Shown one piece after another: positions 1-8,014 of a DNA stretch of 64,000 nt. The DNA is from CAWDVK01 sp963805715 (GTDB lineage: Bacteria; Actinomycetota; Actinomycetes; Streptosporangiales; Streptosporangiaceae), in NCBI GenBank assembly GCA_963805715.1, contig CAWDVK010000009.1, positions 124,001 through 188,000 of the forward strand. The letters are read 5' to 3'. A program made the translations under genes and the position numbers. Below the pieces are notes generated by a model. That model saw nothing but the letters and a program-made list of their open reading frames with translations, had not been told where the DNA came from and did no database searches. Within the stretch, counting starts at the first letter, position 1. Every line of letters begins with the position of its first letter.

Positions 1-459
1 GAGAGTAACACCGTGCGGGTGATCGACGCGCTCGCCGTCTACAAGGACGCCGATGGCGACCTGGAAGTGGAGCACCTCAGCAACCTCACCGAGCAGGAGG
101 CGATCGAGGTCGGCAGCACCATCGGCGCCCTGCTCGGCCTCGGCATCGACGGCGAGGAGGGCGCGGAGGCAGGGGCGATCGCCGGTGCCGAGGAGGCAGC
201 CGCCGAGGGCGGCGTGAGCGTCTTTACCGAGCAGGAGGGCTGGGATGTGATCGAGGACATCCCGAACGACTCCGCGGCCGCCATCGTCCTGCTGGAGCAT
301 CACTGGGCGGTACCGCTCCGCGACGCGATCGTCCGGGCCGGCGGCTTCCGGATCAGCGACGGCTTCATCAGCCCGCTCGACCTGGTGGCCATCGGGCTGG
401 TCTCCGCCGAGGAAGCTCAGCAACTGCACGACCTGGAAACGGCAGCTGCCGCAGGCTGA
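1..459 (+). CDS. DUF6325 family protein (5' end outside the window)
   Basis: The reading frame is open from the first base of the window and ends at TGA 457-459. The GTG at 13 is only the first start codon inside the window. The visible part begins at a motif (VRVIDALAVYKDADGDLEV) that in DUF6325 proteins usually lies 25-35 residues after the start, so I read the gene as 5'-truncated by the window. An Ala/Gly/Glu-rich middle is followed by a conserved C-terminal half (VIEDIPNDSAAAIVLLEHHW). No enzymatic motif is visible and the function is unknown. In actinomycetes this family often sits beside SHOCT-domain and stress genes; here a short SHOCT-like leader follows at 505 and a SHOCT gene lies at 8.7 kb. 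The family call is from pattern recall. Confidence 0.7.
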   Translation, partial: ESNTVRVIDALAVYKDADGDLEVEHLSNLTEQEAIEVGSTIGALLGLGIDGEEGAEAGAIAGAEEAAAEGGVSVFTEQEGWDVIEDIPNDSAAAIVLLEHHWAVPLRDAIVRAGGFRISDGFISPLDLVAIGLVSAEEAQQLHDLETAAAAG

Positions 460-504
460 CACTGCCCCGCCCGCCCGCCATCATTACCTTCCGGAGGACC
501 AGCC

Positions 505-576
505 ATGTTCGGAGCACGCAGAGTAGCCCGCCGCACGGGACGGCGCACGGCGCGGCGAGTATCCCGCCGCAGGTAA
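505..576 (+). CDS. Arg-rich 23-residue peptide, possible SHOCT-protein remnant
   Basis: ATG 505 follows a clear ribosome-binding site (CCGGAGGACC) and encodes MFGARRVARRTGRRTARRVS plus three arginines before TAA 574-576. The sequence looks like the basic N-terminal leader that precedes the C-terminal SHOCT helix pair in actinobacterial SHOCT proteins, but it stops before any SHOCT domain. It lies 45 bp after the DUF6325 gene in the same orientation and directly before a strong terminator, so it is probably cotranscribed. It could be a real basic micropeptide or a gene truncated by a stop. Confidence 0.35.
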   Translation: MFGARRVARRTGRRTARRVSRRR

Positions 577-583
577 CTGCTCA

Positions 584-615
584 CAGCAGGCGAGCCTGGC
601 CAGGCTCGCCTGCTG
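584..615. terminator. Perfect 16-bp inverted repeat, probable terminator
   Basis: CAGCAGGCGAGCCTGG is followed at once by its exact reverse complement. It sits just after the DUF6325 and small-peptide genes and before the convergent SulP gene. There is no T-run, as usual in high-GC actinomycetes. It can act in both directions. Confidence 0.65.
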
Positions 616-719
616 GGCACTACTGGCCGGTGACCGGATGAGCGCCTCGGACCTGGCGATAGTCGCGGCCCTGGTCGGTGCTGATGGCGCGCAGATAGCA
701 CAGCCGCCCGCGCGCCGGC

Positions 720-2432
720 TTATCCGCCGTGCGCCCTGACCAGCCATGCCTCGGCGGCCTGGTAGGCCTGCCGGGTCGACTCGCCGACCACCGGCGTCGC
801 TTCAAAGGCGCGTACTGGTCCGTCGACGTGCCCGGTGCGGCGGAGCTGCTCGGTGAGGCCTGGCTCGAGCCCGCTGAGATAGAGCCGCCCGCCGGACTGA
901 GCTAGCCGGTCCGCATAGCCGGCGACCACCTTCACGAAGGTCGCTCCGAGCGAGGTGCGGCCCCTCAGCCGGAGCACCACAGCGGGGGACTGCGCGCCGC
1001 CGGGGTCGGGCAGGTGAGCCTCCAGCGTCCGGGCGCCCGCGTAGAGCAGGCTGCCGTAGACGTCCAGGACAGTCACGTGATGGCTGGCTAGCGCGGCCGG
1101 AGGCGGGCGCTCCTCGAAGCGTCCGTCGTCGCGCGGGACGAGCTCGACCACGGTCAGGTCCATGGCTTCCTGATTGAGCTGCAAGAGCAGCGACAACGCC
1201 ACCCCGATGCCGACCGCGGCGGCGACGGGCAGGAACAGGGTCGCGGCGAAGGTGGTGATGACCGCGACCTGAGAAGTGCGGCCGGTCCGCAGGATGGTAG
1301 TGACCTCACCGGGCCGCAGCGAGCTGACAGCCGCGAAGATGAGGATGGCCCCGAGCGTGGGCACCGCGATCTTCCTGACCAGCCCGGAGAAGATGACGAG
1401 GATCACGATCATCCAGATGCCGGACCAGATCGCCGCCCATCGGGTGCGCCCGCCGACCGTCACGTTGAGCGCGGTCTGACCGACCGAGCCGCCCACGGCG
1501 ATGCCACGGAACAGGCCCGAGACGAGGTTGCCTACTCCCTGCGCGATGATGTCCTGGTTCGGGTTCGGCGGGATGTCGCTGGGGTTCGGTGCGGCCTCGG
1601 CGACCCCGGCGCCCTGGACCAGGACAATGGCCGCGACCGCCAGCGCGCCCGTCACCAGGCTGAACGACAGCAGCCTGACGTCGGGGAGGCGCGGCAGCGG
1701 GATCCCGCGCGGGATGTCGCCCTGGTCCCCGACCCTGGCGACGCTGTCGGCGCCGGCCGCCGCGACCACCACGGTCGGTATGACCAGGGCGATCAGGGCG
1801 CTCAGTACCGCCACCCGGGTCCGGGCCGCCGCGAGCAGAATCGCTAATGCGCTCAGCCCGGCCAGCACGGAGGGCAGGTTCATCCGGCCGGGATGGCTGA
1901 GCACGTCGACCGCCTTGGCCAGCGGGAACGCGCCTTGCGCCGGGGCACCGGTCAGATCGGCGAGCTGGCCGCAGGCGATGTTGACCGCGATGCCGCTCAG
2001 GAATCCGATCATCACCGAGTAGGAGACGAACCGCGTGTACCGGCCGAGGCGTACGAAGCCCGCGGCAGCCAGCGCCAGGCCGGCCAGGATCACCAGCAGG
2101 GAAACTGCCTCAGGCCGCTGCGCCGGCGCGACCTGCTGGATCGCTGATCCTGCGGCCAGCGCGGCGGCGGACGTCGTCGTGATCACCATCATGCGCGTAC
2201 TCGAGCTCAGCCCGCCCGCGATGCGCCCGGAAAAGCCCGCATACAAGCCCTGGACCGGGTTGACGCCAGCCAGCACAGCCGCCGCCATCCCGTCCGGCAC
2301 GCTGCTGATCGCGCCCGGCAGCCCGGCCATGATATCGGCGCGCAGGTGCGCCCGCTCGGGCCGGACCGATCGCAGCCAGCGGCCGGCCCCGGCTGCGGAA
2401 GAGCGGATCACGCGCATCATTCCTGGCTCCAT
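720..2432 (-). CDS. SulP family anion transporter with C-terminal STAS domain
   Basis: A 570-residue SulP/SLC26 permease, probably for sulfate or another small anion such as bicarbonate. Residues from about 35 to 430 form repeated hydrophobic segments with the usual SulP start (ADIMAGLPGAISSVPDGMA and then NPVQGLYAGF). Residues from about 445 to 550 form a STAS domain (VTVLDVYGSLLYAGARTLE). Length is normal. An ATG at 2420 has a better-spaced GGAG than the ATG at 2432, so the protein may start four residues later. It is divergent from the formylglycine-generating enzyme gene, and the first copy of the shared 21-bp dyad lies 80 bp upstream. With the sulfatase at 4.7-7.1 kb, a role in sulfate movement is reasonable, but substrate cannot be read from sequence. 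Confidence 0.9.
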   Translation of the reverse strand: MEPGMMRVIRSSAAGAGRWLRSVRPERAHLRADIMAGLPGAISSVPDGMAAAVLAGVNPVQGLYAGFSGRIAGGLSSSTRMMVITTTSAAALAAGSAIQQVAPAQRPEAVSLLVILAGLALAAAGFVRLGRYTRFVSYSVMIGFLSGIAVNIACGQLADLTGAPAQGAFPLAKAVDVLSHPGRMNLPSVLAGLSALAILLAAARTRVAVLSALIALVIPTVVVAAAGADSVARVGDQGDIPRGIPLPRLPDVRLLSFSLVTGALAVAAIVLVQGAGVAEAAPNPSDIPPNPNQDIIAQGVGNLVSGLFRGIAVGGSVGQTALNVTVGGRTRWAAIWSGIWMIVILVIFSGLVRKIAVPTLGAILIFAAVSSLRPGEVTTILRTGRTSQVAVITTFAATLFLPVAAAVGIGVALSLLLQLNQEAMDLTVVELVPRDDGRFEERPPPAALASHHVTVLDVYGSLLYAGARTLEAHLPDPGGAQSPAVVLRLRGRTSLGATFVKVVAGYADRLAQSGGRLYLSGLEPGLTEQLRRTGHVDGPVRAFEATPVVGESTRQAYQAAEAWLVRAHGG

Positions 2433-2511
2433 CCGGCTGCACGACGACGGACTACCGGAAAGTTGCCGGCCGATGCATCCGTTAATGATCCGTGATCGCG
2501 AGCCGGCATAG

Positions 2512-2532
2512 CCTCACCCGCTGCGGGTGGCG
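2512..2532. promoter_or_regulatory. Shared dyad operator, copy 1
   Basis: CCTCACCC, five bases, GGGTGGCG: a near-match to the dyad CCTCACCC-N5-GGRTGAGG found six times in 2.5-12.3 kb. It lies between divergent genes, 80 bp from the SulP start and 63 bp from the formylglycine-generating enzyme start. The right arm deviates in the last positions. Confidence 0.5.
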
Positions 2533-2594
2533 CCCGGCGGTCCCGGCGACCCTAGCCTCGGCGCAGGGCCACGAGAACCGGGAGCGCGCACGGC

Positions 2595-3620
2595 ATGCCG
2601 ACGACGAGTTCTTCAGCACCGGCCGCCGCGGGAGGGCACGCGGTCATGGCCGTCCGGGCGGGGCATGAGGCACCAGGCCAGCGCCTGGACATGGCATGGA
2701 TCCCCGGCGGAACCTTCCGGATGGGCTCGGCTGATTTCTATCCGGAGGAGCGGCCGGTACATCGGGTGACCGTCGACGGCTTCTGGATGGACCGCCATCC
2801 GGTAACCGTGACGGAATTCCGGCGCTTCGTATCGGAGACCGGCTACGTGACCGTCGCCGAGCGGCCGCTGGCGGCCGCCGACTACCCGGAAGCCGATCCT
2901 GCCCTGCTGATACCAGGCTCGCTGGTCTTTCACCGCACGCCCGGCCCGGTCGACCTGCGTGACTACCACAACTGGTGGGCATACGTCCCCGGCGCCTGCT
3001 GGCACCGGCCGGAAGGACCGGGAAGCAGCTGCCGCGGGCGCAAGCAGCACCCGGTGACCCACGTCGCCTACGAGGATGCCGCGGCCTACGCCGCCTGGGC
3101 TGGCCAGGCGCTGCCCACCGAAGCGGAGTGGGAATACGCGGCCCGCGGTGGCCTGGACGGCGCCGTCTACGCGTGGGGCGACGAGTTCTCGCCGGGCGGA
3201 CAGGCGATGGCCAACACCTGGCAGGGCCAGTTTCCCTGGCAGAACCTGCTCACCGACGGCTACGAGGGCACGTCACCGGTCGGCAGCTTTCCCGCCAACG
3301 GCTACGGGCTCAGTGACATGACTGGCAACGTCTGGGAATGGACATGCGACTACTTCACCCCGCGGCATCCGGCTGACGCTGCCGAAGCCTGCTGCGTGCC
3401 GCGCAACCCGCGGGTCACCGGGCCGGAGCGCAGCCGGGTCCCCGGCCAGCCAGGGGCGCACCTGCCGCGCAGGGTGATCAAGGGCGGGTCCCATCTCTGC
3501 GCGCCGAGCTACTGCCTGCGCTACCGGCCGGCTGCCCGCCAGGGCGAGACCGTGGACAGCGCGACCAGCCATCTCGGCTTCCGGTGCATCAGCCGCGACC
3601 CCGCTCCGGCGCCGCGGTAG
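2595..3620 (+). CDS. Formylglycine-generating enzyme (SUMF1/FGE-sulfatase family)
   Basis: A 341-residue FGE-type oxidase that would convert the active-site cysteine of sulfatases to formylglycine. The fold signatures are in order: WIPGGTFRMGS near residue 35, HRVTVDGFWMDRHPVT, HPVTHVAYEDAAAYAAWAG, LPTEAEWEYAARGG, GLSDMTGNVWEWT. The catalytic pair is present in GGSHLCAPSYCLRYR as C302 and C307, the spacing known for aerobic FGE; GFRC follows. This separates it from the many SUMF1-like proteins that lack the two cysteines. The client is probably the arylsulfatase encoded 1 kb downstream on the other strand. ATG 2595 has a weak GGGAG upstream; ATG 2646 is a possible alternative start. A copy of the shared dyad lies upstream. 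Confidence 0.93.
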   Translation: MPTTSSSAPAAAGGHAVMAVRAGHEAPGQRLDMAWIPGGTFRMGSADFYPEERPVHRVTVDGFWMDRHPVTVTEFRRFVSETGYVTVAERPLAAADYPEADPALLIPGSLVFHRTPGPVDLRDYHNWWAYVPGACWHRPEGPGSSCRGRKQHPVTHVAYEDAAAYAAWAGQALPTEAEWEYAARGGLDGAVYAWGDEFSPGGQAMANTWQGQFPWQNLLTDGYEGTSPVGSFPANGYGLSDMTGNVWEWTCDYFTPRHPADAAEACCVPRNPRVTGPERSRVPGQPGAHLPRRVIKGGSHLCAPSYCLRYRPAARQGETVDSATSHLGFRCISRDPAPAPR

Positions 3621-3622
3621 AC

Positions 3623-3639
3623 CGGCCTGCAGCAGGCCG
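3623..3639. terminator. Short hairpin after the FGE gene
   Basis: CGGCCTGC-A-GCAGGCCG starts 3 bp after the FGE stop codon. The stem is short and the loop minimal, so it is a weak terminator candidate. Confidence 0.3.
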
Positions 3640-3675
3640 CGGCATCGCCAGCCGACGGTGGCTCGGCGGGATCAC

Positions 3676-3696
3676 CCTCCCCCATGACGGGTGAGG
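3676..3696. promoter_or_regulatory. Shared dyad operator, copy 2
   Basis: CCTCCCCC, five bases (ATGAC), GGGTGAGG: one mismatch to the shared dyad. It lies 87 bp upstream of the lipoprotein-like gene at 3783 and downstream of FGE, so it most likely serves the lipoprotein promoter. Confidence 0.55.
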
Positions 3697-3782
3697 CACA
3701 CGCAGGGCCCGCGGCCCGATCATTGATGCGACGCCGCTAGCTCAGCGTTCTGCTGCGAGACGACGCGCGAAAGGAGTCGGCT

Positions 3783-4580
3783 ATGCGCCGCTTGACCGGG
3801 AGCGCCCTCGTTCTGGCCGCGCTCCTGGGGGGCGCAAGCCTCGCGACCGGATGCGCGAGCGGCGGCGGGCCGATCTCCAGCTTCTCGCCGAGCCGGACCG
3901 CCCTGCCCAGCACGTCCGCTACCGCGTCGCCGGACCAGAGCGCGACGGCTACCGCCGCGCCGACCGTGACGCAGACGGCCACGGCCACGGCCACGCCGAC
4001 CGTGACGCCCACGGCCACCGCCGCGCCGACGGTGACGCAGACAGCCACGGCCCCCGCGGTTGCGCCTGCTGTCACGCCGAGCAGCACATCAGCGCCGACC
4101 GGCGCGAGTTCCGCCGTCATCTGGCCATGGATCCTGCTAGGCGTCATCGTGCTCATCGGCCTCATCGTGCTGATCAGCCGCGCGTCCAGGCGGCGTTCCC
4201 GCGCTGGCGGCGACTGGCAGGCACGCGTGATCGACGCTTACGCGAAAGGATCCGCCCTGCACGACGCCATGAGCGTGGCAGAGGCACCGGGTGCGCTGTA
4301 CGCGGCAGATGCCGGGGCTCGCTGGTCCGACATCCAGCGTCGCGCGGACGACCTGACCCAGACCTTGTACGCGCTGCGGGAGGCAGCCCCCGATGACCGC
4401 AGCCGCGCCCTGATCTCGGACCTGCTCACGTCGCTCCAGGTCGTCCGCTCCGCGATGGACGCGGAACGCGCGGCCGGGACCGGCGCGGGCGAGCAGCAGG
4501 CCCAGGTGGCCCGGAGCCGCCTGTCATCCTTCGAGGCGTCCTTGCGCGCCCTCAGGAACCCGGACGAGCGCGTCGGCTAG
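3783..4580 (+). CDS. Lipobox-bearing, Thr/Pro/Ala-stalk membrane protein of unknown function
   Basis: 265 residues with a good ribosome-binding site (AAAGGAG) before ATG 3783. The N-terminus is a signal peptide with a lipobox (LATGC, Cys24). Residues 35-110 form a low-complexity Thr/Ala/Pro stalk with repeated ATAT and TPTVT units. A transmembrane helix follows (about 112-132, WPWILLGVIVLIGLIVLI), then a basic stop-transfer and a helical C-terminal domain of about 125 residues (about 140-265) rich in Ala/Arg/Asp. I do not recognise a named family for the C-terminal domain. An N-terminal lipid anchor plus a later membrane helix would put the C-terminal domain inside the cell. The gene sits alone between FGE and a convergent sulfatase, with a shared dyad operator upstream and a strong terminator after it. 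Confidence 0.75.
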   Translation: MRRLTGSALVLAALLGGASLATGCASGGGPISSFSPSRTALPSTSATASPDQSATATAAPTVTQTATATATPTVTPTATAAPTVTQTATAPAVAPAVTPSSTSAPTGASSAVIWPWILLGVIVLIGLIVLISRASRRRSRAGGDWQARVIDAYAKGSALHDAMSVAEAPGALYAADAGARWSDIQRRADDLTQTLYALREAAPDDRSRALISDLLTSLQVVRSAMDAERAAGTGAGEQQAQVARSRLSSFEASLRALRNPDERVG

Positions 4581-4637
4581 CCATGGGGGACGACCTTCCG
4601 GCCGCTCCCGCCGGGATCGGCTTTGCGCTGCGATATC

Positions 4638-4678
4638 AGCGGGCCTGGCGAGAGCCGGCCGCTCTCGCCAGGCCCGCT
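4638..4678. terminator. Bidirectional terminator, 18-bp perfect stem
   Basis: AGCGGGCCTGGCGAGAGC, loop CGGCC, and the exact reverse complement. It lies between the convergent lipoprotein-like gene and the sulfatase, so it can stop both transcripts. Confidence 0.85.
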
Positions 4679-4694
4679 GGCGCCTAGGGCCCGG

Positions 4695-7064
4695 CTACTC
4701 GCGGGCCAGCATGGCCTGGGCGTCGCGCTCGAGGTTCAGGTACGGCTCGCCGCTAACATCGACGGCAACGCGCTTGATGGTGCCGCCGGTGAACCTGTGC
4801 GGGTGCGGGCCGGGGTAGTCGCCGGTTACCGGCTCGCCGCTGTCGCGGCCAACGCACAGGCCCTCGCCGGCCAGGGAAAAGGTGCCCGGCTGAGTCTTGA
4901 TCCGGCCCTCGCCGACCTTCTTGTCCCCGTGGTAGATGGACAGGATGCCGGTGGCCGTGCCGGGCGCGTCCTCGCCGTCCTTGTCGAAGGAGGCCGACAG
5001 GATCAGGTTCTCCCCGGTGGGAATGTCCTCGCTCCCGTCGATCTTCTGCTCGATCAGGCCGACGAAGTTGTAGACGTAGTGCAGCCGGTTGTCCTTCACG
5101 TACAGGGAGTGGCCGCCGAACCGCGCTCCCTGGGCGAGCAGCACTCCCTCGGCGCCGGGAGCCGGAATGTCCACCAGCGCGCCGATGGAGTAGGACCGGT
5201 TGCGGATGTTAACCGCCTGCGTCTCGGGCACCTCGGCGGTATCGGGGAAGTAGGTGTAACGGTTACGGGCTTCTGACAGCTGCGGCCGCGGTGTCGTGAT
5301 GATCTCCAGCGGTGACCGGTCATCGAGCGGGAACGCGCCGTTGGCGCCGGCCTCGGCGAACCACAGATTGACCAGCTCGCGCACCTTGTCCGGGTGCTCC
5401 GCGGCCAGGTCGTGTATCTCGGCGCGGTCGGTGTCGGTGTGATACAGCTCCCAGGTGTCGTCGTTGAAGTGGCTCCAGCCGCTGACTGTCGGATGGTTGG
5501 TGACGGCCTTCCAGCCGTCATGCCAGATCCCGCGCGAGCCGAGCATCGAGTAGAACTGGGTCGAGCGGGCCGAGGGGGCCGAGGCCATCTCGGCGCTGTA
5601 GCGCATGCTCACTCCGTCGAAACTGCTCTGCACATGACCCTTGATCGTGGCGGGGGGCTCAACGCCGAGGGCGTCCAGGATCGTCGGCACGATGTCGATG
5701 GCGTGGTGGTACTGGTGCCGCAGCTCGCCCTTGCCCGCCGTCGCGCCCGCCGCCGATGACGGCCAGGAGATGATGCACGGGTCGGCGGTGCCGCCGTTGA
5801 ACTCGTACCGCTTCCACATCTTGAACGGCGTGTTGAACGCCATCGCCCAGCCGTTCGGGTAATGGTTATAGGTCTTGGTCCCGCCCAGCTCGTCGATCAT
5901 GGTCAGGTTGGTCGCGATGTCGTCGGGAACGCCGTTGATGAACTTGTTCTCGTTCAGCGATCCGTTCGGGCCGCCCTCCCCGCTCGCGCCGTTGTCCGAG
6001 ACCAGGATGACCATCGTGTTCTCCCGCTGGCCGGACTCCTCCAGGAAGTCCAGCAGTCGGCCGATGTAATGGTCGGCATGCGCCAGGAACCCGGCGTAGA
6101 CCTCGGCCATCCGGCAGAACAGCCGCTTCTCGTCCGCGGTCAGCGAGTCCCACGGCCTGGTGACGTCGAGCACCGGGAACGGCTCGCCGTCCGGGCCCTG
6201 GCGATCCTGCGGAGTGCCGATCGGGTTGACGGGCGGCAGCTCGGTATTCGCCGGGACAATGCCCATGTCCTTCTGCCGGGCCAGGGTCTGCTCCCGCATC
6301 GCCTCATAGCCCATGTCGAAGCGGCCCTTGAACTTATCCGCCCACTCCTTCGGGACCTGGTGCGGCGCGTGCGCCGCACCAGGCGCGTAATACAGGAAGA
6401 ACGGCTTGTCCGGCGCGATCACCTTGGCATCCTTGATGAACTCAAGGGCCTTGTCAGTGATGTCCGGGGTGAGGTGGTAGCCCTCCTGCGGTGACCTCGG
6501 CTGGTCGACCGGGTGGTTGTCGTAGACCAGGTCCGGATACCACTGGTTGGTCTCCGCGCCCAGGAACCCGTACCAGCGCTCGAACCCGCGCCCCGACGGC
6601 CAGTTCCGCCGGGTCGAGGCGACGTTCATCTCCACCGTCGGGCACAGGTGCCACTTGCCGACCATGTAGGTGTTCCAGCCCCGCTCGGCAAGGATCTCCG
6701 GCAGCATCCCGTTCTCCGGCGGGATCGTCCCGCTCGCGTTCGGGAAGCCGACCGCAGCCTCGGTGATGCACGCCATCGAGTTACGGGTGTGATTGCGCCC
6801 GGTCAGCAGGCACGAGCGGGTCGGCGAGCACAGCGCCGTCGTATGCCACTGCGTGTAGCGGAACCCCGTGGCGGCGATCCGGTCGATATTCGGCGTCTCG
6901 ATCGGGCCGCCGTAGCAGGACATGGCCGAGAAGCCAACGTCGTCGAGCACGATGTAGACGACATTGGGCGCACCGTCCGGTGCTCTCGGCGGCTCGAACG
7001 GCTTCCAGTCCGGGACCGAGTCCCGGATATCGACGTTGATCGTGCCCTTGAACGGCTCGCTCAT
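4695..7064 (-). CDS. Arylsulfatase (type I, formylglycine-dependent)
   Basis: 789 residues. The N-terminal alkaline-phosphatase-like catalytic domain starts with VVYIVLDDVGFSAMSCYGG, whose Asp pair (D41, D42) binds Ca/Mg. The sulfatase signature CSPTRSCLLTGR contains Cys79, the residue converted to formylglycine. KWHL and VSDNGASGEGGPNG are further active-site elements. The C-terminal 180 residues form a separate beta-rich domain found in long bacterial arylsulfatases (PF00884 followed by a lectin-like region). There is no signal peptide, so the enzyme is probably cytoplasmic or exported by another route. AGGAG lies 9 bp before ATG 7064. The FGE at 2.6 kb supplies its maturation and SulP could handle the sulfate. 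Confidence 0.93.
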   Translation of the reverse strand: MSEPFKGTINVDIRDSVPDWKPFEPPRAPDGAPNVVYIVLDDVGFSAMSCYGGPIETPNIDRIAATGFRYTQWHTTALCSPTRSCLLTGRNHTRNSMACITEAAVGFPNASGTIPPENGMLPEILAERGWNTYMVGKWHLCPTVEMNVASTRRNWPSGRGFERWYGFLGAETNQWYPDLVYDNHPVDQPRSPQEGYHLTPDITDKALEFIKDAKVIAPDKPFFLYYAPGAAHAPHQVPKEWADKFKGRFDMGYEAMREQTLARQKDMGIVPANTELPPVNPIGTPQDRQGPDGEPFPVLDVTRPWDSLTADEKRLFCRMAEVYAGFLAHADHYIGRLLDFLEESGQRENTMVILVSDNGASGEGGPNGSLNENKFINGVPDDIATNLTMIDELGGTKTYNHYPNGWAMAFNTPFKMWKRYEFNGGTADPCIISWPSSAAGATAGKGELRHQYHHAIDIVPTILDALGVEPPATIKGHVQSSFDGVSMRYSAEMASAPSARSTQFYSMLGSRGIWHDGWKAVTNHPTVSGWSHFNDDTWELYHTDTDRAEIHDLAAEHPDKVRELVNLWFAEAGANGAFPLDDRSPLEIITTPRPQLSEARNRYTYFPDTAEVPETQAVNIRNRSYSIGALVDIPAPGAEGVLLAQGARFGGHSLYVKDNRLHYVYNFVGLIEQKIDGSEDIPTGENLILSASFDKDGEDAPGTATGILSIYHGDKKVGEGRIKTQPGTFSLAGEGLCVGRDSGEPVTGDYPGPHPHRFTGGTIKRVAVDVSGEPYLNLERDAQAMLARE

Positions 7065-7188
7065 CTCACTGCTCCTCGCGCCCCATGGGCATTGACCGGG
7101 TCTGCACTGCCGTGGCCCGCCGGGAGCTGCTGGCCTCTTCCGCCCCCGGGGCCGCCTTCCTGATGCTGGCAGCGCCCGCTGATCGCGG

Positions 7189-7209
7189 CATCACTCGTCA
7201 GGGGTGAGC
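7189..7209. promoter_or_regulatory. Shared dyad operator, copy 3 (degenerate)
   Basis: CATCACTC, five bases, GGGTGAGC: arms match the shared dyad with two left-arm mismatches and one at the right end. It overlaps the stop codon of the HdeD gene and lies 125 bp upstream of the sulfatase, which is read in the same direction. Weakest of the six copies. Confidence 0.35.
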
Positions 7210-7797
7210 GAGCGGTGTGGCCAGCGTCGCTGCCGTGTCACGGATCGCGCGACGGAGCATGAGCCCGGCGACGATCTCGAAGATCCCCATGATGATGAAC
7301 CAGATGCCGAGCAGGACGGCGAGAACGCTCAGCGAGGACGCTGGGGTGGATGCGACCACGATCCCGGCGATGAGGCTCACCCCGCCGAACGCGATCCACC
7401 AGCCTCGTCCCTCGCGGACATCGCCAGCGATGCCGGTCATGAGCGCGGCCAGTCCCTGGACGATCCAGGTGATGCCGATGATCAGGCCGATGACCGCCCT
7501 GGTGAGATGCAGGTGGCGGATCAGCAGGACGCCGACGACGATGAACATCAGGCCGGCGATGCCAAGCCAGACGCGGTGCGCTTCGCGTGAGTCGAGTACC
7601 CGGATCAGGTGAAAAATTCCCGAGAGGATCATGAGGATGCCGAACAGGACTGCGACCACGTTCAGTGAGCCTGTCGGGTGGAAGCTCACCACGATCCCGA
7701 GGATCAGGGTCAGCACGCCCAGGGTCAGCGTGGCCTGCCATCCCCTGGCAACGACCATGGGAGATGACGGCTGCTCGCCATAGTCACCGGATGCCAT
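7198..7797 (-). CDS. HdeD family (DUF308) acid-resistance membrane protein
   Basis: 199 residues with about six transmembrane helices and the paired DUF308 repeats (LTLGVLTLILGIVVSFHP; ALMTGIAGDVREGRGWWIAFGG). The family includes E. coli HdeD, linked to acid resistance, but its biochemical role is unknown. I chose ATG 7797 (MASGDYGEQ) because AAGAGGAG lies just upstream and hydrophobic sequence starts soon after. A longer open frame to 8121 has no ribosome-binding site and would add about 108 residues unlike the family. The gene points toward the sulfatase and could be its upstream operon partner. Shared dyad copy 4 lies 133 bp upstream. Confidence 0.88.
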   Translation of the reverse strand: MASGDYGEQPSSPMVVARGWQATLTLGVLTLILGIVVSFHPTGSLNVVAVLFGILMILSGIFHLIRVLDSREAHRVWLGIAGLMFIVVGVLLIRHLHLTRAVIGLIIGITWIVQGLAALMTGIAGDVREGRGWWIAFGGVSLIAGIVVASTPASSLSVLAVLLGIWFIIMGIFEIVAGLMLRRAIRDTAATLATPLAHP

Positions 7798-7929
7798 CGG
7801 CGCTCCTCTTCTCGTTTCCTTGAGGGCCTGGCCCGTCCTTGAGAGCCTGGCCCGCAGGGCCGGCCTTGTCGCGACCAGGTCCCGGATTATCGCTCTGACC
7901 GGAATCGTGGGCGTGTACGGCATCGCCGT

Positions 7930-7950
7930 CCTCACCCGCCCTGGATGATT
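7930..7950. promoter_or_regulatory. Shared dyad operator, copy 4
   Basis: CCTCACCC, five bases, GGATGATT. The left arm is perfect and the right arm matches GGRTGA. It lies between divergent genes: 133 bp upstream of hdeD and 65 bp upstream of the membrane protein at 8015. Confidence 0.5.
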
Positions 7951-8014
7951 ACGAACCTCTGTGGCTGCTCGACGATTCGGAGAAAGGCGCCGCAGCCGAG
8001 CGGAAGGCGAGCCG

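Noticed and set aside
1501..2022. 173-residue plus-strand frame opposite SulP
   Set aside because: Antisense shadow with no ribosome-binding site; SulP motifs are on the other strand.
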